Assembly: GCF_028069725.1 (NCBI RefSeq)
Contig: NZ_JANEWG010000007.1
Span: 62,001-126,000, forward strand
DNA from: Citrobacter sp. Awk 4
Lineage (GTDB): Bacteria > Pseudomonadota > Gammaproteobacteria > Enterobacterales > Enterobacteriaceae
Length of the DNA stretch: 64,000 nt
Direction of reading: 5' to 3'
The notes below the pieces were generated by a model. The model saw nothing but the letters and a program-made list of their open reading frames with translations, ran no database searches and was not told the origin of the DNA. Of the stretch, positions 11,253 through 21,963 are shown one piece after another. Within the stretch, counting starts at the first letter, position 1; every line of letters starts with the position of its first letter. A program made the position numbers and the translations under genes.

Positions 11253-11993
11253 ATGTCTATAGACTGGAACTGGGGAATTTTTTTACAACAAGCCCCGTTC
11301 GGCAACACCACCTATCTCGGCTGGCTCTGGAGCGGCTTTCAGGTCACCGTCGCGTTATCCATTAGCGCCTGGATTATTGCTTTCCTGGTCGGATCCTTAT
11401 TCGGTATCCTGCGCACCGTTCCTAACCGCTTCCTCTCCAGCCTCGGCACGCTGTATGTAGAACTGTTTCGTAACGTTCCGCTGATTGTTCAATTTTTTAC
11501 CTGGTATCTGGTGATCCCTGAACTGCTGCCCGAAAATATCGGCATGTGGTTCAAGTCTGAGCTGGACCCCAACATTCAATTCTTTCTCTCTTCCCTGTTT
11601 TGCCTGGGGTTGTTTACTGCCGCACGTGTTTGCGAACAGGTTCGTGCCGCTATCCAGTCACTGCCGCGCGGGCAAAAAAATGCTGCGCTGGCCATGGGCC
11701 TGACACTGCCGCAGGCGTATCGCTATGTTTTGCTGCCGAATGCGTATCGCGTGATTGTGCCGCCAATGACGTCAGAAATGATGAACCTGGTGAAAAACTC
11801 AGCCATCGCCTCCACGATTGGTCTGGTGGATATGGCCGCCCAGGCGGGTAAACTGCTGGATTACTCCGCTCACGCCTGGGAATCGTTTACCGCCATTACG
11901 CTGGCGTATGTATTGATTAACGCCTTCATCATGCTGGTGATGAATCTGGTGGAACGCAAAATCCGCCTGCCTGGCAATATAGGAGGCAAATAA
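11253..11993 (+). CDS. gltJ: Glutamate/aspartate ABC permease GltJ
   Basis: An integral membrane subunit of the Glu/Asp importer with 246 residues, as in E. coli. It has the polar amino-acid permease pattern, several hydrophobic helices plus the EAA-like loop with [19 protein letters not shown] that contacts the ATPase. The ATG follows AGGAGTAGATTT. Its stop overlaps the gltK start by one base (TAATG), indicating coupling. Confidence 0.96.
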   Translation: MSIDWNWGIFLQQAPFGNTTYLGWLWSGFQVTVALSISAWIIAFLVGSLFGILRTVPNRFLSSLGTLYVELFRNVPLIVQFFTWYLVIPELLPENIGMWFKSELDPNIQFFLSSLFCLGLFTAARVCEQVRAAIQSLPRGQKNAALAMGLTLPQAYRYVLLPNAYRVIVPPMTSEMMNLVKNSAIASTIGLVDMAAQAGKLLDYSAHAWESFTAITLAYVLINAFIMLVMNLVERKIRLPGNIGGK

Positions 11994-12667
11994 TGTACGA
12001 GTTTGACTGGAGTTCCATTGTTCCCTCCATGCCTTATCTGCTGGAAGGACTGGTCATTACCCTGAAAATTACCGTGACTGCCGTTATCATCGGGATTGTC
12101 TGGGGAACCGTGCTCGCGGTAATGCGACTTTCCAGCTTTGCGCCTGTTGCCTGGTTTGCCAAAGCCTACGTCAACGTATTCCGCTCCATCCCACTGGTGA
12201 TGGTTCTGCTGTGGTTTTACCTGATTGTACCGGGGCTGCTACAGGATGTTCTTGGGCTCTCGCCGAAAGCCGATATTCGGCTGATTTCAGCGATGGTCGC
12301 GTTTTCCATGTTTGAAGCGGCATATTATTCAGAGATTATCCGTGCTGGTATCCAGAGTATTTCACGCGGTCAGTCCAGTGCGGCACTGGCATTAGGAATG
12401 ACGCACTGGCAGTCGATGAAACTGATCATACTGCCGCAGGCGTTTCGCGCGATGGTGCCATTGCTGCTCACCCAGGGGATTGTGCTCTTCCAGGATACCT
12501 CCCTGGTCTACGTATTGAGTCTGGCGGACTTCTTCCGTACCGCCTCTACCATTGGCGAACGCGACGGTACGCAGGTCGAAATGATCCTGTTCGCGGGCGC
12601 CGTCTATTTTGTGATTAGCCTGAGCGCGTCGTTGTTGGTCAGCTATCTGAAGAAAAGGACAGTTTAA
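11993..12667 (+). CDS. gltK: Glutamate/aspartate ABC permease GltK
   Basis: The second membrane subunit of the importer, 224 residues, same family as GltJ. The coupling loop reads [26 protein letters not shown] immediately upstream, inside the end of gltJ, is its ribosome-binding site. It overlaps gltJ and gltL by one base on each side. Confidence 0.96.
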   Translation: MYEFDWSSIVPSMPYLLEGLVITLKITVTAVIIGIVWGTVLAVMRLSSFAPVAWFAKAYVNVFRSIPLVMVLLWFYLIVPGLLQDVLGLSPKADIRLISAMVAFSMFEAAYYSEIIRAGIQSISRGQSSAALALGMTHWQSMKLIILPQAFRAMVPLLLTQGIVLFQDTSLVYVLSLADFFRTASTIGERDGTQVEMILFAGAVYFVISLSASLLVSYLKKRTV

Positions 12668-13392
12668 TGATTACCCTGAAAAATGTTTCTAAATGGTATG
12701 GTCACTTTCAGGTGCTGACCGACTGCTCTACCGAAGTGCAAAAAGGGGAAGTGGTGGTCGTGTGCGGCCCTTCGGGTTCCGGCAAATCGACGCTGATCAA
12801 AACGGTAAATGGGCTGGAGCCTGTTCAACAGGGGGAAATTACCGTAGACGGCACCGTCGTTAACGATAAAAAAACGGATCTGGCGAAACTACGCTCTCGT
12901 GTAGGGATGGTTTTCCAGCACTTTGAACTGTTCCCGCACCTGTCCATCATTGAAAACCTGACGCTGGCGCAAGTCAAAGTCCTCAAGCGCGAGAAAGAAC
13001 CGGCCCGCAAAAAGGCGCTGAAACTACTTGAACGTGTGGGTCTTTCTGCACATGCCGATAAGTTTCCGGCGCAGCTTTCCGGGGGGCAGCAGCAGCGTGT
13101 GGCGATCGCCCGTGCCTTGTGTATGGATCCCATCGCGATGTTGTTTGATGAGCCGACTTCCGCACTCGATCCGGAAATGATCAATGAAGTGCTGGATGTC
13201 ATGGTAGAGCTGGCACATGAAGGCATGACCATGATGGTGGTGACTCACGAGATGGGATTTGCCCGCAAAGTGGCCAATCGGGTCATCTTTATGGATGAAG
13301 GCAAAATCGTCGAAGACTCGGAAAAAGAGGCCTTCTTCGCCAACCCGAAATCAGAACGCGCCAAAGATTTCCTCGCCAAAATCCTGCATTAA
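12667..13392 (+). CDS. gltL: Glutamate/aspartate ABC ATPase GltL
   Basis: The ATP-binding subunit that powers GltIJK. The 241 residues contain Walker [11 protein letters not shown] near residue 36, Q-loop [10 protein letters not shown], signature LSGGQQQR, Walker [15 protein letters not shown] and the H-loop VTHEMGFA. It is the last gene of the operon, starting one base inside gltK and followed by a BIME. The rihA/hscC-type genes that follow in E. coli are not present here. Confidence 0.97.
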   Translation: MITLKNVSKWYGHFQVLTDCSTEVQKGEVVVVCGPSGSGKSTLIKTVNGLEPVQQGEITVDGTVVNDKKTDLAKLRSRVGMVFQHFELFPHLSIIENLTLAQVKVLKREKEPARKKALKLLERVGLSAHADKFPAQLSGGQQQRVAIARALCMDPIAMLFDEPTSALDPEMINEVLDVMVELAHEGMTMMVVTHEMGFARKVANRVIFMDEGKIVEDSEKEAFFANPKSERAKDFLAKILH

Positions 13393-13431
13393 TCTTGCTG
13401 GCAGAGAGGTTCACTTTTTACGCCTGAACGA

Positions 13432-13515
13432 TGCCGGATGGCGCTAACGCTTATCCGGCCTACGCAACAGTTCATTTGTAGGCCGGATAAGACGCGTCAG
13501 CGTCGCCATCCGGCA
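13432..13515. repeat. BIME: two inverted REP units
   Basis: A REP reading TGCCGGATGGCGC...CCGGCCTAC (13432-13463) is followed 14 bases on by an inverted unit GTAGGCCGGATAAG...CCATCCGGCA (13478-13515). It separates the convergent gltL and ybeL. Confidence 0.9.
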
Positions 13516-13522
13516 CAATGCA

Positions 13523-14005
13523 TTACGGCTCAAACGGTCTACGCTGGAACTGGTCGTGACCACATTTCGGACACAGCGGCAGCACATCCGGGGTGTAGAC
13601 CGCTAAATGGAAATGGCATTTTTCACAGACCAGATTGCCAAGCCCCACCACCTCTCCGCTGTGATAGACGCCGTGGTGACTCAAATCCTGAAAAACTTCA
13701 CGCCATTCAAGCTGCGTTTTGTCGGTAATATCGGCCAGTTCCTGCCAGATGCTCTCTTTGATAACCCGCATAAAAACGCTGTCGGTTTCCTCGCTCTGGC
13801 TCTCCTCGTAACTCATGGCGAACTCTTCCAGGTCTCGTCTGACCGCACGCGTGAGTTCGTCCACCTCCGTTCGTGTTAACTCCCCTGCCTGCAAAACACG
13901 TTGGCGCGCCTGTGCTACCAACGCGTCAATATCTCGTTCGCCATTTCGCAAGCGTTCGCTTAATGACGCCACCAGTTCACGGTAATATTGAGCAACCTTG
14001 TTCAT
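13523..14005 (-). CDS. ybeL: YbeL, DUF1451 zinc-ribbon protein
   Basis: A conserved enterobacterial protein of unknown function, 160 residues as in E. coli. The N-terminal two thirds are charged and helical. The C-terminus carries a zinc ribbon with CEKCHFH and LCPKCGHDQF (two CxxC pairs). The ATG at 14005 follows AGGAGG with seven-base spacing; a GTG one codon earlier is also in frame. It diverges from leuS. Distantly related to alpha-helical stress proteins only by guess, so no role is assigned. Confidence 0.93.
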   Translation of the reverse strand: MNKVAQYYRELVASLSERLRNGERDIDALVAQARQRVLQAGELTRTEVDELTRAVRRDLEEFAMSYEESQSEETDSVFMRVIKESIWQELADITDKTQLEWREVFQDLSHHGVYHSGEVVGLGNLVCEKCHFHLAVYTPDVLPLCPKCGHDQFQRRPFEP

Positions 14006-14146
14006 CACTTCGCCTCCTGGGTCGTTAACTGTCTATAATAATAGACGTTATTTGTGCTTCACTCTGCAAGAGTGCCCACAGAGTATGTAAATTCGTGCAA
14101 GAATTATCCTTACGGGAATTCAGAGCAGAATGCGCGAAAGGCTGTT

Positions 14147-14176
14147 TTGACGCGGGCGTTTGGGCTATGCTATGCG
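14147..14176 (+). promoter_or_regulatory. Candidate leuS promoter
   Basis: TTGACG (14147-14152) and TATGCG (14171-14176) are 18 bp apart, about 65 bp before the leuS ATG. The -35 is strong and the -10 moderate. Confidence 0.5.
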
Positions 14177-14240
14177 GATCTGAAACACCACCTCTAAGGC
14201 TACGTTTGTAGCTGTATTGAAAACAGGACCACTGGCTGCC

Positions 14241-16823
14241 ATGCAAGAGCAATACCGCCCGGAAGAGATAGAATCCAAAGTACAGCTTCACTGGGATGAG
14301 AAGCGCACATTTGAAGTAACCGAAGACGAGAGCAAAGAGAAGTATTACTGCCTGTCTATGCTTCCCTATCCTTCTGGTCGACTACACATGGGCCACGTAC
14401 GTAACTACACCATTGGTGACGTGATCGCCCGTTACCAGCGCATGCTGGGCAAAAACGTCCTGCAGCCTATCGGCTGGGATGCGTTCGGTCTGCCTGCAGA
14501 AGGCGCGGCGGTAAAAAATAACACCGCCCCGGCCCCGTGGACGTATGACAACATCGCCTACATGAAAAACCAGCTCAAAATGCTGGGCTTCGGCTATGAC
14601 TGGAGCCGTGAACTGGCGACCTGCACCCCGGAATACTACCGTTGGGAGCAAAAATTCTTCACCGAGCTGTACAAAAAAGGGCTGGTGTATAAGAAAACGT
14701 CGGCGGTGAACTGGTGCCCTAACGACCAGACCGTACTGGCGAACGAACAGGTGATCGACGGCTGCTGCTGGCGCTGTGACACCAAAGTTGAGCGTAAAGA
14801 GATCCCGCAGTGGTTTATTAAAATCACCGCTTACGCCGACGAACTGCTGCGCGATCTGGACAACCTGGATCACTGGCCAGATACCGTTAAGACCATGCAG
14901 CGTAACTGGATTGGTCGCTCTGAAGGCGTAGAAATCACCTTCAACGTGACAGGCTATGACAACACACTGACCGTTTATACCACCCGTCCAGACACCTTTA
15001 TGGGCGCGACGTATCTGGCGGTTGCTGCAGGTCACCCACTGGCGCAGAAAGCGGCCGAGAATAACCCACAACTGGCGTCCTTTATCGACGAATGCCGTAA
15101 TACCAAACTTGCCGAAGCAGATATGGCGACCATGGAGAAGAAAGGCGTTGATACTGGCTTTAAAGCGGTTCATCCGTTAACGGGTGAAGAGATCCCGGTA
15201 TGGGCGGCAAACTTTGTCCTGATGGAATACGGTACTGGCGCCGTGATGGCGGTTCCTGGTCACGACCAGCGCGATTACGAGTTTGCATCAAAATACGGTC
15301 TGAATATCAAACCGGTTATCCTGGCGGCTGATGGTTCCGAACCGGACCTGTCTGAGCAAGCGCTGACCGAGAAAGGCGTTTTGTTTAACTCTGGTGAATT
15401 CAGCGGCCTGAGTTTTGAAGAAGGTTTCAATGCTATCGCCGACAAATTGACGGCGATAGGCATGGGTGAGCGTAAAGTTAACTACCGTCTGCGCGACTGG
15501 GGCGTTTCCCGTCAGCGTTACTGGGGTGCACCGATCCCAATGGTGACACTGGAAGACGGTACTGTACTGCCGACCCCGGAAGATCAACTGCCAGTGATTC
15601 TGCCAGAAGATGTGGTAATGGACGGTATCACCAGCCCGATCAAAGCCGACCCTGAGTGGGCAAAAACCACCGTTAACGGTCAGCCAGCGCTGCGCGAAAC
15701 GGACACCTTCGACACCTTTATGGAGTCCTCCTGGTACTACGCGCGCTACACCTGTCCGCAGTACAACGACGGGATGCTGGATCCGGAAGCGGCAAACTAC
15801 TGGCTGCCGGTCGACATCTACATCGGTGGTATTGAACACGCCATCATGCACCTGCTCTATTTCCGCTTCTTCCACAAGCTGATGCGCGATGCAGGGATGG
15901 TCAACTCTGACGAACCGGCTAAGCAGTTGCTGTGTCAGGGGATGGTGCTGGCAGACGCCTTCTACTATGTTGGCGAGAACGGCGAGCGTAACTGGGTTTC
16001 TCCGGTTGATGCTATCGTTGAGCGTGACGAAAAAGGTCGTATTGTTAAAGCCAAAGATGCTGCGGGTCATGAGCTGGTGTATACCGGCATGAGCAAAATG
16101 TCCAAGTCCAAGAATAACGGTATCGACCCGCAGGTGATGGTTGAACGTTACGGCGCGGACACTGTGCGTCTGTTTATGATGTTTGCGTCCCCGGCTGATA
16201 TGACGCTGGAGTGGCAGGAATCCGGTGTTGAAGGCGCAAACCGCTTCCTGAAACGTGTCTGGAAACTGGTTTACGAACATACCTCTCAGGGCGATGTTGT
16301 TGCACTGAATGTCGGCAGTCTGAGTGAAGATCAAAAAGCGCTGCGCCGTGACGTGCATAAAACCATTGCGAAAGTGACCGATGATATTGGTCGTCGTCAG
16401 ACCTTCAACACCGCGATTGCAGCGATTATGGAGTTGATGAACAAACTGGCGAAAGCACCGACAGAAAGCGAGCAAGACCGTGCCCTGATGCAGGAAGCGC
16501 TGCTGGCGGTTGTCCGTATGCTCAACCCGTTCACACCGCATGCAAGCTTTACCTTGTGGCAGGCGCTGAAAGGCGAAGGCGATATCGATAACGCTCCGTG
16601 GCCAGTGGCTGACGAAAGCGCTATGGTTGAAGACTCCACGCTGGTTGTGGTTCAGGTCAATGGCAAAGTCCGTGGCAAAATCACCGTTCCGGTGAATGCA
16701 ACTGAAGAACAGGTTCGCGAACGTGCTGGCCAGGAACATCTGGTGGCAAAATATCTTGATGGGGTTACCGTACGTAAAGTGATTTACGTTCCGGGTAAAC
16801 TTCTCAATCTGGTCGTTGGCTAA
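14241..16823 (+). CDS. leuS: Leucyl-tRNA synthetase
   Basis: A class I aminoacyl-tRNA synthetase that charges tRNA-Leu, including the tRNA-Leu gene at 2156 in this window. The 860 residues from the ATG at 14241 match E. coli. The HIGH-type motif is [13 protein letters not shown] near residue 50, the editing domain (CP1) follows with [14 protein letters not shown], and KMSKSKNN sits near residue 619. The start eight codons upstream lacks family similarity. lptE, holA and nadD follow within a few bases, a conserved operon. Confidence 0.98.
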   Translation: MQEQYRPEEIESKVQLHWDEKRTFEVTEDESKEKYYCLSMLPYPSGRLHMGHVRNYTIGDVIARYQRMLGKNVLQPIGWDAFGLPAEGAAVKNNTAPAPWTYDNIAYMKNQLKMLGFGYDWSRELATCTPEYYRWEQKFFTELYKKGLVYKKTSAVNWCPNDQTVLANEQVIDGCCWRCDTKVERKEIPQWFIKITAYADELLRDLDNLDHWPDTVKTMQRNWIGRSEGVEITFNVTGYDNTLTVYTTRPDTFMGATYLAVAAGHPLAQKAAENNPQLASFIDECRNTKLAEADMATMEKKGVDTGFKAVHPLTGEEIPVWAANFVLMEYGTGAVMAVPGHDQRDYEFASKYGLNIKPVILAADGSEPDLSEQALTEKGVLFNSGEFSGLSFEEGFNAIADKLTAIGMGERKVNYRLRDWGVSRQRYWGAPIPMVTLEDGTVLPTPEDQLPVILPEDVVMDGITSPIKADPEWAKTTVNGQPALRETDTFDTFMESSWYYARYTCPQYNDGMLDPEAANYWLPVDIYIGGIEHAIMHLLYFRFFHKLMRDAGMVNSDEPAKQLLCQGMVLADAFYYVGENGERNWVSPVDAIVERDEKGRIVKAKDAAGHELVYTGMSKMSKSKNNGIDPQVMVERYGADTVRLFMMFASPADMTLEWQESGVEGANRFLKRVWKLVYEHTSQGDVVALNVGSLSEDQKALRRDVHKTIAKVTDDIGRRQTFNTAIAAIMELMNKLAKAPTESEQDRALMQEALLAVVRMLNPFTPHASFTLWQALKGEGDIDNAPWPVADESAMVEDSTLVVVQVNGKVRGKITVPVNATEEQVRERAGQEHLVAKYLDGVTVRKVIYVPGKLLNLVVG

Positions 16824-16837
16824 GCGCGGGAGGAAGC

Positions 16838-17431
16838 GTGCGATTTCTGACAACATTGGTGTTATCTCTGGCGGTGCTGGCCACCGCCGGATGTGGCTGG
16901 CACCTGCGTAATACCACGCAGGTACCAACCACGATGAAAACCATGATTCTGGACTCAGGCGATCCAAACGGTCCGTTAAGCCGTGCGGTGCGTAATCAGT
17001 TACGTCTGAATGATATCGAATTGCTTGATAAAGATACGATGCGTCAGGATGTTCCGTCGTTGCGCCTGGGCCGGGTGAGTATCGCAAAAGATACAGCCTC
17101 TGTTTTCCGGGATGGTCAAACGGCGGAGTATCAAATGGTAATGACCGTTAACGCCAGCGTATTGGTTCCCGGGAATGACATTTATCCTATCAGCGTGAAG
17201 GTATATCGCTCGTTCTTCGATAACTCTCAGATGGCGCTGGCGAAGGATAACGAAGAGGAGATGATCATCAAAGAGATGTACGACAAGGCTGCCGAACAAC
17301 TGATTCGTAAACTGCCAAGCGTTCATGTTGCTGATGTTCAGTCATCCAAAGAAGACGACAAGACTGTTGAGAGTTCAACCGTCGCTCCGGCAACCTCATC
17401 GTCACGCGTCACTACCACGCTGGGTAACTGA
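16838..17431 (+). CDS. lptE: LPS-assembly lipoprotein LptE
   Basis: An outer-membrane lipoprotein that plugs and assembles the LptD barrel for LPS insertion (formerly RlpB). It has 197 residues with a GTG start after GGGAGGAAGC. The signal peptide ends in [11 protein letters not shown], placing the acylated cysteine at residue 19. The C-terminal 40 residues are polar and Ser/Thr-rich. E. coli LptE has 193 residues, so the tail differs slightly. The stop overlaps the holA ATG by one base. Confidence 0.96.
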   Translation: MRFLTTLVLSLAVLATAGCGWHLRNTTQVPTTMKTMILDSGDPNGPLSRAVRNQLRLNDIELLDKDTMRQDVPSLRLGRVSIAKDTASVFRDGQTAEYQMVMTVNASVLVPGNDIYPISVKVYRSFFDNSQMALAKDNEEEMIIKEMYDKAAEQLIRKLPSVHVADVQSSKEDDKTVESSTVAPATSSSRVTTTLGN

Positions 17432-18462
17432 TGCTTAAGTTGTACCCTGAACAACTCCGCGCACAGCTCAACGAAGGGCTGCGCGCGGCGTATTTATTAC
17501 TGGGCAACGACCCGCTTCTGTTGCAGGAAAGCCAGGATGCTATCCGTCAGGTTGCTGCCGGAAAAGGATTTGAAGAACACCACACCTTCACGATCGATAC
17601 CAGTACCGACTGGGATTCACTTTTCTCGTTATGTCAGGCCATGAGTCTGTTTGCCAGTCGGCAAACACTCCTTTTACTGCTCCCCGAGAATGGCCCCAAC
17701 GCCGCCATCAACGAGCAACTCGCGACGCTAACGACTCTGCTGCATGACGATCTCCTGCTGATCGTTCGGGGCAATAAACTTACCAAAGCCCAGGAAAATG
17801 CAACATGGTATACCGCGCTGGCAGCGACAGGCGTGCAAGTCAGTTGCCAGACGCCGGAGCAAGCCCAGCTTCCGCGCTGGGTTGCCGCCCGGGCAAAGCA
17901 AAATGGTCTACAACTGGATGACGCGGCAAACCAACTGTTGTGTTACTGCTACGAAGGTAATCTGTTGGCGCTGGCGCAGGCACTGGAACGTCTGTCATTG
18001 TTGTGGCCCGACGGGAAACTCACGCTGCCGCGCGTGGAGCAAGCCGTTAACGATGCTGCCCATTTTACCCCTTTCCATTGGGTGGACGCCTTGCTGATGG
18101 GCAAAAGCAAACGCGCACTGCATATCTTGCAGCAGCTACGGCTCGAAGGCAGCGAACCCGTGATTCTGCTACGCACAATACAGCGTGAGTTACTGTTACT
18201 GGTTAACCTGAAACGACAATCTGCGCATACGCCGCTACGCGCCTTATTTGATAAGCATCGGGTATGGCAAAATCGCCGGGGCATGATTGGCGATGCGCTG
18301 AATCGCCTGAGCCAGACGCAACTCCGCCAGGCGGTACAGTTACTGACACGTACAGAAATTACGCTTAAACAAGATTATGGTCAGTCGGTGTGGGCTGAGC
18401 TGGAGGGACTCTCTCTCCTGCTCTGTCATAAAGCACTGGCCGATGTATTTATTGATGGTTGA
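17431..18462 (+). CDS. holA: DNA polymerase III subunit delta
   Basis: The delta subunit of the clamp loader, the wrench that opens the beta clamp. The 343 residues match E. coli HolA from end to end in length and in motifs such as [20 protein letters not shown]. Positioned between lptE (one-base overlap) and nadD (one-base gap), so all are probably co-transcribed with leuS. Confidence 0.97.
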   Translation: MLKLYPEQLRAQLNEGLRAAYLLLGNDPLLLQESQDAIRQVAAGKGFEEHHTFTIDTSTDWDSLFSLCQAMSLFASRQTLLLLLPENGPNAAINEQLATLTTLLHDDLLLIVRGNKLTKAQENATWYTALAATGVQVSCQTPEQAQLPRWVAARAKQNGLQLDDAANQLLCYCYEGNLLALAQALERLSLLWPDGKLTLPRVEQAVNDAAHFTPFHWVDALLMGKSKRALHILQQLRLEGSEPVILLRTIQRELLLLVNLKRQSAHTPLRALFDKHRVWQNRRGMIGDALNRLSQTQLRQAVQLLTRTEITLKQDYGQSVWAELEGLSLLLCHKALADVFIDG

Positions 18463-18463
18463 T

Positions 18464-19105
18464 ATGAAATCACTGCAGGCTCTGTTTGGCGGCACCTTTG
18501 ATCCGGTGCATTATGGTCATCTTAAACCCGTAGAGACACTGGCCAATTTGATCGGCTTATCCCGTGTCATTGTTATGCCCAACAACGTGCCGCCACATCG
18601 CCCGCAACCAGAAGCCTCTGCAATCCAACGCAAGCACATGCTTGAACTGGCTATCGCCGACAAACCGTTATTTGCACTGGATGAGCGTGAACTGAAGCGC
18701 CCCACCGCCTCTTACACCGCGCAAACGCTGCGCGAGTGGCGGATTGAGCAGGGCCCTGAATGCCCTCTGGCCTTTATCATCGGCCAGGACTCACTGCTCA
18801 CCTTTCCCTCGTGGTATGACTATGAAACCATTCTGGACAATACTCATTTGATCGTCTGCCGGCGTCCGGGATACCCGCTACAGATGGCGAATGAGCAACA
18901 TCAACAATGGCTGGAACGCCATCTGACGTCAGTGCCAGACGATTTACACCAGCAACCTGCGGGCAAAATCTATCTGGCAGAAACGCCATGGTTCAATATC
19001 TCCGCAACATTAATTCGCGAACGTCTGGAAAAAGGTGAGTCCTGCGATGATCTGATGCCAGAGTCGGTGCTGAACTACATCAATCAGCAGGGGCTGTATC
19101 GCTAA
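18464..19105 (+). CDS. nadD: Nicotinate-nucleotide adenylyltransferase NadD
   Basis: Transfers AMP from ATP to nicotinate mononucleotide in NAD synthesis. The 213 residues from the ATG at 18464 match E. coli. The nucleotidyltransferase motifs are [14 protein letters not shown] at the N-terminus and [11 protein letters not shown] near the C-terminus. A longer frame into holA is rejected. Its last 26 bases overlap the 3' end of the opposing cobD gene. Confidence 0.97.
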   Translation: MKSLQALFGGTFDPVHYGHLKPVETLANLIGLSRVIVMPNNVPPHRPQPEASAIQRKHMLELAIADKPLFALDERELKRPTASYTAQTLREWRIEQGPECPLAFIIGQDSLLTFPSWYDYETILDNTHLIVCRRPGYPLQMANEQHQQWLERHLTSVPDDLHQQPAGKIYLAETPWFNISATLIRERLEKGESCDDLMPESVLNYINQQGLYR

Positions 19106-20174
19106 ACACGCAGCTAAGCGCAGTGAGTACCCGATTATTCTCCTCGCAGCTACGAATCGCCACCCGATAAAAACGGGCATCAAGCCCCGGATAGTTGGCG
19201 CAACTGCGAATCAAAATATGTTGCTCCAGCAAAGCCTGTTGTAAATCAATGTCCTTTCGATCACACCGTAACAGAAGATAATTTGCCTGACCGGGATACA
19301 CCGTCAGTCCCGGTAATGCTTGTAAAAGCGCATAAAATCGCTGCCCCTCTTGTGCCAGCCACTTCCATGTCGCCTGCTGATAAGCGGTATCCTGCAAAAT
19401 AATCTCTCCGGCAAGCGCCGCAAACGCATTGATAGTCCACGGCATTTGCTGATGACGCATCTTCGCCACGGCACTTTCGTCGCTGTTGACCAGATACCCC
19501 AGACGCAGGCCCGGTATGGCGTAAAATTTGGTGAGCGAGCGTAGTACCCAGATATGCGGATGTTTTTCCAGCAGCGGAATAAATCCCTGTTGCTCAGGAA
19601 TAAAATCAATGAACGCTTCGTCCAGGATCAGGGTGATCCCCAACGCTTTACAGCGTTCGGCGATCGACAAGATCAAATGGGGATCAGGCAGCAGCCCGGT
19701 CGGGTTGTTGGGCGTACAAAGAAAGAGGCAATCCAGTTCAGGCGTCAATGCGTCGAGGATCGCGTCAGTCAACTGCCAGCCATCGGCTTCGCGAAGCGCA
19801 AACTCATGAATCTGGCAATCCCCCCATTGTAGCGCCCGACGGTATTCGGCAAATCCAGGGGTCACAATCATCGCGTGGCGCGGTTTGAGTCCTTTCACCA
19901 GCGTAAAGATAGATTCCGTTTCGCCATTGCCCGCCAGAATCCACGCAGCAGGAATGCCGTGATGACGCGCCAGCGCCTGATGCAAACTGAAATATTCCAC
20001 ATCAGGATATTTCTCTGCACTGGCAAGATTGTCGATGATCGCGCGTTTTAGGCTTTCAGGCATACCCAGGGGATTGATATTTGCGCTAAAATCCAGCAGC
20101 TGTTCAGGCAAGATGCCCAACAATGCGGCGGCTTCCCGGGTGTTACCGCCATGTTCACTCTTCAGTAGAGACAT
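19080..20174 (-). CDS. cobD: L-threonine-O-3-phosphate decarboxylase CobD
   Basis: A PLP enzyme that makes (R)-1-amino-2-propanol O-2-phosphate, the linker between the corrin ring and the nucleotide loop of B12. The 364 residues match Salmonella CobD. The HisC-like fold shows [29 protein letters not shown] and the PLP-lysine segment [15 protein letters not shown]. The ATG at 20174 follows a GGAG; an ORF start 17 codons upstream is not family-like. E. coli lacks cobD here. It is divergent from cobC and convergent with nadD, with a 26-bp 3' overlap. Confidence 0.96.
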   Translation of the reverse strand: MSLLKSEHGGNTREAAALLGILPEQLLDFSANINPLGMPESLKRAIIDNLASAEKYPDVEYFSLHQALARHHGIPAAWILAGNGETESIFTLVKGLKPRHAMIVTPGFAEYRRALQWGDCQIHEFALREADGWQLTDAILDALTPELDCLFLCTPNNPTGLLPDPHLILSIAERCKALGITLILDEAFIDFIPEQQGFIPLLEKHPHIWVLRSLTKFYAIPGLRLGYLVNSDESAVAKMRHQQMPWTINAFAALAGEIILQDTAYQQATWKWLAQEGQRFYALLQALPGLTVYPGQANYLLLRCDRKDIDLQQALLEQHILIRSCANYPGLDARFYRVAIRSCEENNRVLTALSCVFSDTAPAD

Positions 20175-20273
20175 CGTGCCGCTCCGGCTAAAAGCGTCTA
20201 GTTTATTGAAAAAAACCTTACGCAATCAGGGCGAATATCATGTTTTGCGTGAATAGGTATCAAGAGGTTAAAA
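20175..20273. promoter_or_regulatory. Divergent cobD-cobC promoter region
   Basis: Ninety-nine bases separate the two divergent B12-salvage genes, so both promoters must fall here or just inside the genes. AAGAGGTTAAAA before 20274 holds the cobC ribosome-binding site. No riboswitch-like fold is apparent. Confidence 0.5.
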
Positions 20274-20885
20274 ATGCGACTCTGGTTAGTACGTCATGGG
20301 GAAACCGAAGCTAACGTAGCCGGGCTATACAGTGGCCATGCACCCACACCACTGACAGACAAAGGAATAGCGCAGGCCAGCACGTTGCATACATTGCTGC
20401 GTGATGTGCCTTTCGAGAAAGTGTTTTGCAGTGAACTGGAGCGCGCCCGCCACACCGCGCGGTTGGTCCTGCACGAACGCGACGTTCCGGTACGTATTTT
20501 ACCCGAGCTTAATGAGATATTTTTTGGCGACTGGGAAATGCGACACCATCGCGATCTGGCACGTGAAGACGCGGAAAGCTACGCCGCCTGGTGCGCAGAC
20601 TGGCAAAACGCCATTCCCACCAATGGCGAAGGTTTCCAGGCATTTTCGCAGCGAATCGAACGTTTCATCGCACAATTATCTGATTATAAAGAATATAATA
20701 ACCTACTGGTGGTCAGCCACCAGGGCGTATTGAGCCTGCTGATTGCGCGGCTATTATCGATGCCCGCGACCTCGATATGGCATTTTCGGGTCGATCAGGG
20801 CTGCTGGAGCGCCATTGATTTCTGTGAAGATTTTGCCACCTTAAAGGTTTTGAACAGTCGGGCAGTCTGGAAGCAGGGTGAGTAA
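20274..20885 (+). CDS. cobC: Adenosylcobalamin/alpha-ribazole phosphatase CobC
   Basis: A histidine phosphatase that removes the 5' phosphate of alpha-ribazole phosphate or adenosylcobalamin phosphate late in B12 nucleotide-loop assembly. The 203 residues start MRLWLVRHGETEAN, the RHG catalytic motif. The second catalytic His is in VVSHQGVLSLL near residue 146, and Glu in LNEIFFGDWE. It sits divergently next to cobD, as in Salmonella, which supports the assignment over a general phosphoglycerate mutase-like protein. Confidence 0.94.
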   Translation: MRLWLVRHGETEANVAGLYSGHAPTPLTDKGIAQASTLHTLLRDVPFEKVFCSELERARHTARLVLHERDVPVRILPELNEIFFGDWEMRHHRDLAREDAESYAAWCADWQNAIPTNGEGFQAFSQRIERFIAQLSDYKEYNNLLVVSHQGVLSLLIARLLSMPATSIWHFRVDQGCWSAIDFCEDFATLKVLNSRAVWKQGE

Positions 20886-21065
20886 ATCTCTCTTTTTTCA
20901 CCTCAGAGGCATCGCTATCATTGACACCCCCTGACAGGCTGATATCCTCCGCAGCCAGACTTTTTTCGTCATTCAGAGCTTCGCAGAAATTGTTTTACAA
21001 AAATGGCGATGCATTCTGTTGCGTGGGGTGGGATGATAGCCCACTTTCTAAAGCCTGTTCGGTGA

Positions 21066-21461
<396 letters not shown>

Positions 21462-21464
21462 TGC

Positions 21465-21932
21465 GTGAAGCTTCAACTTGTCGCTGTTGGAACGAAAATG
21501 CCGGACTGGGTACAAACGGGGTTTACGGAGTACCTTCGGCGTTTTCCAAAAGACATGCCTTTTGAGCTGATAGAAATTCCAGCGGGAAAGCGCGGCAAGA
21601 ACGCGGACATTAAACGCATACTCGATAAAGAGGGTGAGCAGATGCTGGCCGCCGCAGGCAAAAACCGCATCGTCACCCTTGATATCCCTGGCAAACCCTG
21701 GGATACACCGCAACTGGCGACAGAACTGGAACGCTGGAAGCTGGATGGTCGCGACGTTAGCCTGCTGATTGGCGGCCCGGAGGGATTATCGCCAGCCTGT
21801 AAAGCGGCGGCAGAACAAAGCTGGTCCCTCTCTGCATTAACGCTTCCCCACCCTCTTGTTCGGGTGCTGGTCGCAGAGAGTCTGTACCGGGCGTGGAGCA
21901 TTACCACCAATCACCCTTATCACCGTGAGTGA
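21465..21932 (+). CDS. rlmH: 23S rRNA (pseudouridine-1915-N3)-methyltransferase RlmH
   Basis: A SPOUT methyltransferase that methylates pseudouridine 1915 in helix 69 of 23S rRNA on the 70S ribosome. The 155 residues match E. coli RlmH, with a GTG start three bases after rsfS. The SAM knot includes [13 protein letters not shown] and the C-terminal [18 protein letters not shown]. Gene order rsfS-rlmH-mrdA is conserved in enterics. Confidence 0.97.
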   Translation: MKLQLVAVGTKMPDWVQTGFTEYLRRFPKDMPFELIEIPAGKRGKNADIKRILDKEGEQMLAAAGKNRIVTLDIPGKPWDTPQLATELERWKLDGRDVSLLIGGPEGLSPACKAAAEQSWSLSALTLPHPLVRVLVAESLYRAWSITTNHPYHRE

Positions 21933-21963
21933 TCGTTTAAGCCTTGAGTAGATTAAGCAGCGG

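Noticed and set aside
15288-17087. A 599-residue open frame antisense to leuS
   Set aside because: It lies almost wholly opposite leuS, has no recognisable domain and no ribosome-binding site. Codon bias of a GC-richer gene makes long antisense frames likely.
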